Assembly: GCA_964594985.1 (NCBI GenBank)
Contig: CAZQNQ010000007.1
Location: 135,928-199,927 of the forward strand
DNA: 64,000 nucleotides
DNA from: JADLHS01 sp964594985
GTDB lineage: Bacteria > Verrucomicrobiota > Verrucomicrobiia > Limisphaerales > JADLHS01
Reading direction: 5' to 3'
Under the pieces are notes generated by a model, which worked only from the letters and a program-made list of their open reading frames with translations, ran no database searches and was not told the DNA's origin. Shown piece after piece: positions 40,012 through 46,912 of this stretch. How positions within the stretch are numbered: position 1 is the stretch's first letter; each line of letters opens with the position of its first letter. The translations under genes and the position numbers were made by a program.

Positions 40012-40590
40012 TTAGTCGCAATCCCAATTGCCCTTTAACTTGCCGCAATGTTTACATTTGAAAACGTAGTAAGTGGCGTGCCACTCTTTCAAAGTGGTTT
40101 TCCCTTTTGGCATTGAGTCGTCCCACAAATTCTTTCCCTCATCAGTCATTTCCATGAACAGCGCTCGACCGTCGCCATTGGGAGAGCTTTTGTAGAAATC
40201 ACTAGGCGACCAAGTTCCTTGATAAACCATGAAGTCATTGCAATGAGTTAGCCATAGCTCTTGTTGCCAAGTGACGATTTGTGGAGTCCTGCGGAGTGCG
40301 ACAAGTGCAGCGTCTGGGAATCCTTCAGGCCGAGGCTGATTGTGTTTATAAACCTTCGTTAAACCTTTTTCGTCGAGCATCCCGATGTCTGTGTCATGCC
40401 AGAACTCAAATTTCCCATTTACTAAACACTCCCAACAGCCATAGCCGACTTCGCTGGCTTCCTCACTGCAAATGATTGCATCGTTTAACTCAAAACATAG
40501 GCCCACACGTTTGCAAATTCCGCAGGTCTTCTCTCCTTTGCATATCGACGACATGTCCGAGACAGGGCCTTGGAAGTATTCAAAGTTCAT
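40012..40590 (-). CDS. CbrC family protein (UPF0167)
   Basis: 192 residues from ATG 40590 (MNFEYFQGPVSDMSSIC). CbrC-family hallmarks are the N-terminal F-x-Y-F-x-x-P opening, CxxC pairs in EKTCGICKRVGLCFEL and YGCWECLVNGKFEF, and VALRRTPQIVTWQQELWLTHCNDFM. A C-terminal KCKHCGKLKGNWDCD adds another Cys pair. E. coli CbrC is linked to colicin E2 tolerance; the biochemical role is not known. It is much AT-richer than the Bat genes and lies between a duplicated DUF58 start and a duplicated moxR end. Confidence 0.82.
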   Translation of the reverse strand: MNFEYFQGPVSDMSSICKGEKTCGICKRVGLCFELNDAIICSEEASEVGYGCWECLVNGKFEFWHDTDIGMLDEKGLTKVYKHNQPRPEGFPDAALVALRRTPQIVTWQQELWLTHCNDFMVYQGTWSPSDFYKSSPNGDGRALFMEMTDEGKNLWDDSMPKGKTTLKEWHATYYVFKCKHCGKLKGNWDCD

Positions 40591-40620
40591 TTGTTGGCGG
40601 CGCTAATTCTGTTTGAGGAA

Positions 40621-40691
40621 TCACGGCACGGGCAGTTCGTCAAAGATTTTCTGGATGACTGTTTCGCTGGTCTTTTCCTCGGCCTCGGCTT
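40621..40691 (-). pseudogene. Duplicate of the last 23 codons of the moxR gene
   Basis: 71 bp aligning with 41308-41378 with four differences, all synonymous; both encode EEKTSETVIQKIFDELPVP followed by TGA. Upstream of this stretch the frame is unrelated to MoxR. It is separated from the intact moxR end by a toxin-antitoxin pair. Confidence 0.9.
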
Positions 40692-40731
40692 GACTCTTGT
40701 CAAAATCCGGTTGCTGGGCGAGACTCACCCC

Positions 40732-40965
40732 ATGCCAATTACATTGGATCAAATCGTTGACGAAACTCGCGAAATGCCGGTTGAAGTCGTGGCGGAACTG
40801 GTGGATCGCATCCTGGTGGCACGGCACGGCGGCATTGAGCCGTCCGTGGCGGCATCGTGGAAAGCCGAAACGGACCGCCGCATCGCAGAAATTGAATCGG
40901 GGAAAGTCAAAGGCGTTACGCCCGAGGAAAACGCCGCCCGCATCCAAAAAATCCTCCGGCGGTGA
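40732..40965 (+). CDS. Putative addiction-module antitoxin
   Basis: 77 residues from ATG 40732 (MPITLDQIVDETREMP). VEVVAELVDRILVARHGG and AASWKAETDRRIAEIESGKV, then TPEENAARIQKIL, match the short helical antitoxins that precede ParE/RelE genes (the spacing of E-x-E-R-R-IAEIESG is characteristic). Its stop overlaps the toxin start by four bases (GTGA). Confidence 0.84.
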   Translation: MPITLDQIVDETREMPVEVVAELVDRILVARHGGIEPSVAASWKAETDRRIAEIESGKVKGVTPEENAARIQKILRR

Positions 40966-41258
40966 AGCCGCATATCTTTCATCCGGAAGCCGACGAGGAA
41001 TACGTTCAGGCCGTCCAATACTATGCGGACATCGCCCTCGAACTCGGCGGGCGTTTTCACGACGAAATGGAGCGGCTAATCGGGGAAGCTTGCGCCGCCC
41101 CGGAACGGTTTTGGAAATTTTCCCCGCCCGCCCGCCGGCATTTGAGCAGCGACTTTCCTTACGCGGTGGTCTTTCTTGAAAAGCCGGAACACATCTGGAT
41201 CGTCGCCGTGATGCACATGAAACGGCGGCCTGGTTACTGGCGCAAACGGCTGGATTGA
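40962..41258 (+). CDS. RelE/ParE family toxin
   Basis: 98 residues from GTG 40962, overlapping the antitoxin stop. HIFHPEADEEYVQAVQYYAD and LGGRFHDEMERLIGEACAAP, FPYAVVFLEKPEHIWIVAVM and a basic end (RRPGYWRKRLD) are typical of ParE-type toxins. It differs clearly in sequence from the toxin at 39279, so the two pairs are separate acquisitions. It is convergent with moxR. Confidence 0.88.
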   Translation: MKPHIFHPEADEEYVQAVQYYADIALELGGRFHDEMERLIGEACAAPERFWKFSPPARRHLSSDFPYAVVFLEKPEHIWIVAVMHMKRRPGYWRKRLD

Positions 41259-41307
41259 TTTTCACAATTTCACCTTGGTGAGCTTTCTTCTTTGCGGGTT
41301 GTAATTT

Positions 41308-42297
41308 TCACGGCACAGGCAGCTCATCAAAGATTTTCTGGATGACGGTTTCGCTGGTCTTTTCCTCGGCCTCGGCTTCGTAGGTGATGGCCACGCGGTG
41401 GCGCAATACGTCCATGCCGATGCTTTTCACGTCCTGCGGCGTCACGTAGCCGCGGCCTTTCAGGAACGCGTAGGCCTTGGCCGCCAGCGTGAGCGCGATG
41501 GTCGCGCGCGGCGACGCGCCGAGCTGGATGAAATCCTTCACCGCGATCTTGTAATGGTCCGGGTCGCGCGTGGCGCAGACGAGGTCCACGATGTAATCCT
41601 TCACCTTGTCGTCCACGTAAATGTCGTTGATAACCTGACGCGCTTTGAGAATGTCCTTCGGGTCAACCACCGCGCTGGCGGTGGGCGTGCCGGTAGTTTT
41701 TGCCATCACTTCGAGAATCTGCCGTTCTTCGGCGCGCGTCGGGTAGCCGATCTTCAATTTCAACATGAAGCGGTCAACCTGCGCCTCGGGCAGCGGATAC
41801 GTGCCTTCCTGTTCGATGGGATTCTGCGTCGCAAGCACGAGGAACGGTTCGTCGAGCTTGTAGGTCTGGTCGCCGATGGTGACTTGTTTTTCCTGCATCG
41901 CTTCGAGCAATGCGCTTTGCACCTTGGCGGGCGCGCGATTGATTTCGTCGGCGAGGACGAGGTTGGCGAAGACCGGGCCTTTGCGCGTGCTGAAGCCGCC
42001 GGATTGCGGATTGTAAATCTGCGTGCCGATGACGTCGGCGGGCAGCATGTCCGGCGTGAATTGCAGGCGTGAGAACTTCACGTGCATGGTGGCGGCCAGC
42101 GATTTCACGGCAAGCGTCTTGGCCAGACCGGGCACACCTTCGAGGAGGACATGGCCATTGGCGAGCAGGCCGATGACGAGTCGCTCGGTGAGGTAATTCT
42201 GGCCGACGACGACTTTGCCAAGTTCTGCAAACAGAGGTTGGGTAAAGGCGCTGGCTTCCTTGACCGCTTCGTTGATGGCATTGATTCCAGTGTTCAT
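41308..42297 (-). CDS. MoxR family AAA+ ATPase
   Basis: 329 residues. Walker A is LLEGVPGLAKTLAVKSLA, Walker B NLVLADEINRAPAKVQSALL, followed by the conserved ATQNPIEQEGTYPLPEAQVDRF and the C-terminal lid with RGYVTPQDVKSIG and RHRVAITYEAEAEE. MoxR ATPases act as chaperone-like partners of VWA and DUF58 proteins. It is the first gene of the leftward Bat operon, now about 2.3 kb from its DUF58 partner because of the inserted toxin-antitoxin and cbrC genes. A copy of its last 71 bp is at 40621-40691. Confidence 0.95.
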   Translation of the reverse strand: MNTGINAINEAVKEASAFTQPLFAELGKVVVGQNYLTERLVIGLLANGHVLLEGVPGLAKTLAVKSLAATMHVKFSRLQFTPDMLPADVIGTQIYNPQSGGFSTRKGPVFANLVLADEINRAPAKVQSALLEAMQEKQVTIGDQTYKLDEPFLVLATQNPIEQEGTYPLPEAQVDRFMLKLKIGYPTRAEERQILEVMAKTTGTPTASAVVDPKDILKARQVINDIYVDDKVKDYIVDLVCATRDPDHYKIAVKDFIQLGASPRATIALTLAAKAYAFLKGRGYVTPQDVKSIGMDVLRHRVAITYEAEAEEKTSETVIQKIFDELPVP

Positions 42298-42458
42298 GAA
42301 TGTTTTCGGATTCTACGGAGAGAATGACAACGAATCCAGTCAGAGTGTTCAAACGAAGAGATTTTGGCCGGGCAGGCGAGACACCAATAGGAATGGGGCT
42401 CGCAATGATGCGAAGATGTCGGCCTTGGGAGTTCCGCCGGGATCAGGCTGAAGCGCGC

Positions 42459-44162
42459 TTAATGCGGTTGGAGGCGACCGCCGGGGGAACTGTTAACAGA
42501 AACATTGGCCTGGGCTGGTTGCGCCGGCTGACCTTGGAGGCGGGCCATTTCGGCGTGCAGTTTTTCGCTGGCCTTGTGGAAGCTGGCGGAATCTTCCTTG
42601 AACGCCGCCAAAAAGCCGTCCAGCCGGGTTATCGCCGAGCCGGTGTCGCGTTTGATCTCATCCAATGTGCCGAGCGCGCCCAGGGCGTTGAGGAAGGTTT
42701 TCAACTGAGCGGCGTTTTGCGGTTCGTAATTCGAGGGCAATGCCGAATTCATGTTGTTCAGGCCGGAGTTGCCGGCATGGAACGAAGCGATTTTGGCGCT
42801 ACTCAGATTTGGAAGGAAGCGGGTTTGAATGGTGGCCAGTGGCTCCAGCAGCCGTTTGATGGTCGCAAGCAATTTGGATTGGCAGCCGCTAAGATCTTCC
42901 TTGAGCGCCGCCATATCCAAAAGTTTTTTATCGAGCAACGAGTGGCTGGCGATCAGGTCGTCAGTGAATTTTTGAGCGGCAGCCAGATTGACGGGTTTGG
43001 CTGGGATAGGCGGAGGGTTGGCCGAGGTGGATGAAAAGGAATTAGCCGGTGGCGTCGCGATTTCGGCGACCGGGCGAGTTGGGGGGGCGGATCGGGCCGG
43101 TCTGGCGGGCTCTTTGCCCGGATTTTTCGATTGCGGGCCGGGGGCATTGCGAAACCAGGCGGTCTTGGAGTTTGGCTCCGGGGTTTCCTCCCGACCTTCG
43201 TCCAACACGTGAGAGGCTTCGAGGAGCAGTTGATCACACGACATCTTGATAGTTTGATCGCCCGGCTCGGAGAACGGTTCGAGATTGAAGCCGCCGCCGG
43301 ACATGCGCATCAAGCGGACAAAAGCATCCACCCCGGTTTTAGAACCGGCAGTGGCGTGAATGATGGCGCCGCTCTTGATGAACACCTGGCCGAATTGCCG
43401 CCCCGCTGTCACTTCCAAGACCGAAGAGCGGAGGTTGCGACATTCGAGTTGCAACAGATCAAAGAGACTGATGGAGTGAAGCACGCCACGAAAACCTTCC
43501 GGTGCCGGTGGGTGGCCGCGAGCAGGTTCGGGAGCGGCGTGGCGCGGAGTTTCCGGAACGGCTGCGTGTTCTGGAGCGGCTGCGCGGGTCGCAGCCGGAA
43601 TTGGTTTAGAAGCAGCCTCCGGCAGAGGAACGCTCTTGGCTGGGTGAGTCATTACCGGAGGGACCACTCGTGTCGCTGTCGGGATCGGTTCGGAAACAGC
43701 CTCCGGGTGCGGTGCGTTCGTAGCTTCGGGTGCGGGTGCGTGAGTTATTTCTGAAGCCGGCACCAAAAGGTGATGGAGCGAATTGAAGACGAGACCGAAA
43801 TCTGCGGCGTGCTGAGGTTTGAGAAGCTGCAGTTTTGCCCCGGCCTGTTGATATAGCTCGCGGCGCTCCTCTTCCAGGGAGCTTGAGAGGATGGCTTTCT
43901 GAAGGTGGGGATGGACTTGATGAACGAGGGTCAAGAATTGGAGGCTGTCCACACCCGTGATCCGTCTGGAAGCGCAGAGATCGATCACGATCAGGTCCAC
44001 GGGGTGGGTATCCAACAATAAAAAAGCTTCGACCGGGTCGGTGGCAAAGGCGAGTTCCCACTTGCCGCTACTCAAGGTTGGCAGATTGGTGCGGATGCTT
44101 TCGAGGAATGGCGAGTCATCTACGAAGAGAACTCGTTTTAATGGCCCCGGGTTGTTGTTCAT
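42459..44162 (-). CDS. Response-regulator receiver / DUF4388 protein
   Basis: 567 residues. The receiver domain (about 9-130) has the acidic pair in RVLFVDDSPFL (Asp15, Asp16) and a likely phospho-acceptor Asp61 in LIVIDLCASR. A Pro/Ala/Glu-rich linker (about 135-225) follows. The DUF4388 domain (about 222-310) starts GVLHSISLFDLLQLECRNLR and includes QVFIKSGAIIHATAGSKTG. After another Pro-rich linker, the C-terminal 170 residues (FTDDLIASHSLLDKKLLDM ...) are helical and possibly coiled-coil. DUF4388 proteins occur in gliding, chemosensory and second-messenger pathways; partners are unknown here. No kinase is adjacent. Confidence 0.86.
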   Translation of the reverse strand: MNNNPGPLKRVLFVDDSPFLESIRTNLPTLSSGKWELAFATDPVEAFLLLDTHPVDLIVIDLCASRRITGVDSLQFLTLVHQVHPHLQKAILSSSLEEERRELYQQAGAKLQLLKPQHAADFGLVFNSLHHLLVPASEITHAPAPEATNAPHPEAVSEPIPTATRVVPPVMTHPAKSVPLPEAASKPIPAATRAAAPEHAAVPETPRHAAPEPARGHPPAPEGFRGVLHSISLFDLLQLECRNLRSSVLEVTAGRQFGQVFIKSGAIIHATAGSKTGVDAFVRLMRMSGGGFNLEPFSEPGDQTIKMSCDQLLLEASHVLDEGREETPEPNSKTAWFRNAPGPQSKNPGKEPARPARSAPPTRPVAEIATPPANSFSSTSANPPPIPAKPVNLAAAQKFTDDLIASHSLLDKKLLDMAALKEDLSGCQSKLLATIKRLLEPLATIQTRFLPNLSSAKIASFHAGNSGLNNMNSALPSNYEPQNAAQLKTFLNALGALGTLDEIKRDTGSAITRLDGFLAAFKEDSASFHKASEKLHAEMARLQGQPAQPAQANVSVNSSPGGRLQPH

Positions 44163-44681
44163 ACGGTTCGCTTTGTCCTGTTTGGCTTCGCCACCGAATG
44201 CGCAAATGACGAGGATGTGTTTGTGCGCTGTTGGTTGACAGCGGACAGGACAAGCATTCCTAGATTTCTCATGGTTACCACAAACGACCGTGACTCTGAT
44301 TCAAAAACGCACCGCAGACATTGAGAACGCGTCTGATGACTCGCCAATGACCGAGGTGCTGCTTGTGGAGACGAAGCAGCGAGTTTGCCAGCGGCAGGGA
44401 AAGTTTCTTATAGTCTGCATAGTTTTGCCGATATAGGTGGTTTTGCTTTGGTTTTAGCGTTGGATGGGTTGAAACGTAAACGTTTAGCTGACGAATCAAA
44501 CTTTCCGGCGATAAGGATGGGATTTGGCTTCGCTGTTTTTTGTCGGGGTGGACTGTGGAAAACTGGGACTGGGTGTTCCGTTATAGGGCAGTGGCGAGCG
44601 CCATCACCTCATTGGCGTTGGTTCTTGAACGGCGGGAAATCTGCGGCTTGAAGCTGAAACAATATTTCCCCAAAAAATTTG

Positions 44682-44709
44682 TTGCGGGAGGGAAGTTGTC
44701 TGTTACTCT
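44682..44709 (+). promoter_or_regulatory. Candidate promoter for the rpsJ operon
   Basis: TTGCGG (44682-44687), a 16-bp spacer and TACTCT (44704-44709) with an extended TG at -14 resemble a sigma-70 promoter 69 bp before rpsJ. The wider gap 44163-44681 holds only short frames and no RNA gene I recognise. Not supported by comparison. Confidence 0.3.
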
Positions 44710-44777
44710 CTGCGCCCCGTTTCCCTTTGAGGGAGAGGGTTGAACCGGCAGACCAAAACAGACAATTGTTCTTTAAT

Positions 44778-45086
44778 ATGGCAGGACAACGCATTCGTAT
44801 TCGTCTCAAGGCCTTTGACTACCGAGTCATTGACCAGTCGGCGCGCGAGATCGCCGATACCGTAAAGCGCACGGGCGCGCGCGTCGCAGGCCCGATTCCG
44901 CTTCCCACCCGCACCGAACGTTTCACCGTGTTGCGCTCCCCGCACTCCGACAAGAAGTCGCAGGAAACTTTCGAGCAACGTACTCACAAGCGGCTCATTG
45001 ATATCATCGAGCCGACCGCCAAGACGGTGGACGAGTTGAAGAAACTCAACCTCCCCGCCGGCGTGGACATCACCATCAAGATTTGA
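44778..45086 (+). CDS. rpsJ: 30S ribosomal protein S10
   Basis: 102 residues. ATG 44778 gives MAGQRIRIRLKAFDYRVIDQ, the conserved S10 start; an upstream frame is rejected. RTGARVAGPIPLPTRTERFTV and RTHKRLIDIIEP, then LPAGVDITIKI at the end, are full-length S10. It is the first gene of the ribosomal group and starts 20 bp before rplC. There is no clear Shine-Dalgarno sequence upstream (TTCTTTAAT). Confidence 0.98.
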   Translation: MAGQRIRIRLKAFDYRVIDQSAREIADTVKRTGARVAGPIPLPTRTERFTVLRSPHSDKKSQETFEQRTHKRLIDIIEPTAKTVDELKKLNLPAGVDITIKI

Positions 45087-45106
45087 ACCCTTAACGATTT
45101 CATACC

Positions 45107-45832
45107 ATGCCACTCGGACTTATTGGAAAGAAACTCGGCCACACCCGCGTCTATGACGCGACTGGGGTGTTGCATGCGGTCACGGTCGTTTTGGTCGGAC
45201 CGAATCGCGTGCTCCAGGTCAAAACGCAAGCCAGCAAAGACGGTTACAATTCCGTCCAGCTCGGTTTCGACGACCAGAAGGAACAGCGCCTCACCAAACC
45301 GCTGCTCGGTCACATCAAGAAGCACAACGGTGTCGCGGTGAAGCGCATCAAGGAATTCCGCAACTTCAGCAAGGAAGTGAAGCCCGGCGAAACCGTCGGC
45401 GCGACCTTGTTTGCGCCCGGCGATTATGTGGATGCCATCGGCTCCACGAAGGGCCGCGGGTTTGAAGGTGTCGTGAAGCGTCATGCGTTTCGCGGCGGCG
45501 ACCAGACTCACGGCGCGAAGGGCTTTAAGCGGCGCTCCGGTGCAATCGGTCAGCGCTTGTTCCCCGGCACAGTCATGCGCGGCATGAAGATGCCCGGCCA
45601 CATGGGACAAGTGACGCGCACGGCGCAGAACCTCCAGGTCATTCAAGTGATCGAAGCGGACAATCTGCTGTTGATCAAGGGCTCGTTCCCGGGCGCGGAA
45701 GGCGATTATTGCGTCATCCGTGAATCCAAGAAACGTCCGAAGGGTTGGAAGCCAGCAGTCGCCACCGCGGCTGTCGGCAAGAAGAAAGCTGAAGCCAAGG
45801 CTGCTCAAGCCGCTGCTTCCGCCAAGAAATAA
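45107..45832 (+). CDS. rplC: 50S ribosomal protein L3
   Basis: 241 residues. LGLIGKKLGHTRVYDATGVL at the N terminus, KGRGFEGVVKRHAFRGGDQT with the conserved glycine-rich loop, and the PGTVMRGMKMPGHMGQ signature identify L3. The C-terminal tail after KRPKGWKPA is an Ala/Lys-rich extension (VGKKKAEAKAAQAAAS) beyond the usual length. It follows rpsJ by 20 bp. Confidence 0.98.
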   Translation: MPLGLIGKKLGHTRVYDATGVLHAVTVVLVGPNRVLQVKTQASKDGYNSVQLGFDDQKEQRLTKPLLGHIKKHNGVAVKRIKEFRNFSKEVKPGETVGATLFAPGDYVDAIGSTKGRGFEGVVKRHAFRGGDQTHGAKGFKRRSGAIGQRLFPGTVMRGMKMPGHMGQVTRTAQNLQVIQVIEADNLLLIKGSFPGAEGDYCVIRESKKRPKGWKPAVATAAVGKKKAEAKAAQAAASAKK

Positions 45833-45841
45833 GGAATCGCC

Positions 45842-46468
45842 ATGAAACTTTCTGTTAAAAATTCTCAAGGCAAAGCCGCCGGTGAGCTTGAAGTCAAATT
45901 TGAGCTGATTGAAAACGGTCGCGGCACCCAGGCTGTCCACGATACGGTGACGGCTTATCGCGCCGCGCAACGGAGCGGCACGGCCAGCACCAAGACGGCC
46001 GGTGAAGTCACCGGCACGAACAAGAAGCCGTGGAAACAAAAAGGCACGGGTCGCGCTCGCGCCGGCTCGTTCCAATCACCGCTGTGGGTTGGTGGTGGTG
46101 TGGTCTTCGGTCCGAAGCCCCGCAGCTTCGCCAAGAAGGTCAACGCCCGCACCAAGCAACTCTCGTTGCGCAAGGCGCTCAGCGAACGGCTCAAGGCTGG
46201 TGATGTCATCATCGTTGATGATCTCAAGCTCAGTTCGCCCAAGACGAAGGCAATCATCGGGGTGATTGATGCGTTGCAGATTGATGGCACGGCATTGATC
46301 ATTTCCACCGGCGAGAACAAGAACCTCGTCTTGGCCACGCGCAATCTGCCCAACGTGGATCTTACGACCAGCGAATCGTTGAACACCTACGACGTGCTCC
46401 GTCAGGACAAGCTGATCTTCACGCGCGGGGCATTTGAAAAAGTCGAAGCCCGTCTGAACAAGGAATAA
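45842..46468 (+). CDS. rplD: 50S ribosomal protein L4
   Basis: 208 residues. The N-terminal VHDTVTAYRAAQRSGTAST and the long loop KKPWKQKGTGRARAGSFQSP with GGVVFGPKPRSF, which reaches into the peptide exit tunnel, are diagnostic for L4; VIIVDDLKLSSPKTKAIIG and LNTYDVLRQDKLIFTRGAFE complete the fold. It starts nine bases after rplC. Confidence 0.97.
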   Translation: MKLSVKNSQGKAAGELEVKFELIENGRGTQAVHDTVTAYRAAQRSGTASTKTAGEVTGTNKKPWKQKGTGRARAGSFQSPLWVGGGVVFGPKPRSFAKKVNARTKQLSLRKALSERLKAGDVIIVDDLKLSSPKTKAIIGVIDALQIDGTALIISTGENKNLVLATRNLPNVDLTTSESLNTYDVLRQDKLIFTRGAFEKVEARLNKE

Positions 46469-46469
46469 C

Positions 46470-46751
46470 ATGAACTCTTTCGACATCGTCAAAACCGTCC
46501 GGCTGACCGAAAAGGGCACGCGTCAGGGCGAGAAATTCAATCAATACACCGTCGTGGCCGACCGCCGCGCGACCAAGCCGCAGATCCGCGCCGCCGTGCA
46601 GGAACTGTTCAAGGTGAAGGTCCTCAGCGTGAATACGCTGAATGTGCGGGGCAAGGCCCGCCGCCAGCGCACCGCGCAAGCGGGTAAAGCAATGGATTGG
46701 AAGAAGGCCATCGTCACGCTCAAGGCGGGCGACAAAATTTCGCTGACCTAA
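46470..46751 (+). CDS. rplW: 50S ribosomal protein L23
   Basis: 93 residues, starting one base after the rplD stop. KTVRLTEKGTRQGEKFNQYT, VVADRRATKPQIRAAVQELF and VLSVNTLNVRGKARRQRTAQ then WKKAIVTLKAGDKISLT match L23. In most bacteria rplB follows; here a strong terminator comes 18 bp after the stop, and the next gene is an ankyrin protein. Confidence 0.96.
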   Translation: MNSFDIVKTVRLTEKGTRQGEKFNQYTVVADRRATKPQIRAAVQELFKVKVLSVNTLNVRGKARRQRTAQAGKAMDWKKAIVTLKAGDKISLT

Positions 46752-46769
46752 GCGAAGCAATTCTCACAA

Positions 46770-46801
46770 GGCGCGAAGTGATTTCACTTCGCGCCTTTTT
46801 T
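46770..46801 (+). terminator. Rho-independent terminator after rplW
   Basis: GGCGCGAAGTGA-TT-TCACTTCGCGCC forms a perfect 12-bp stem with a 2-nt nominal loop, followed by six T. It is directly downstream of rplW and ends the ribosomal gene group. Confidence 0.92.
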
Positions 46802-46912
46802 GTTGGTTGCGATACGGGCTTAGGTTATTGGTGAATCGAAGCTGGCGCTGCACTGGATTGGCGAGGGGCTTCTCTTTGGAATTTATTAAAAAAACCATCA
46901 ACCATCATTCAG

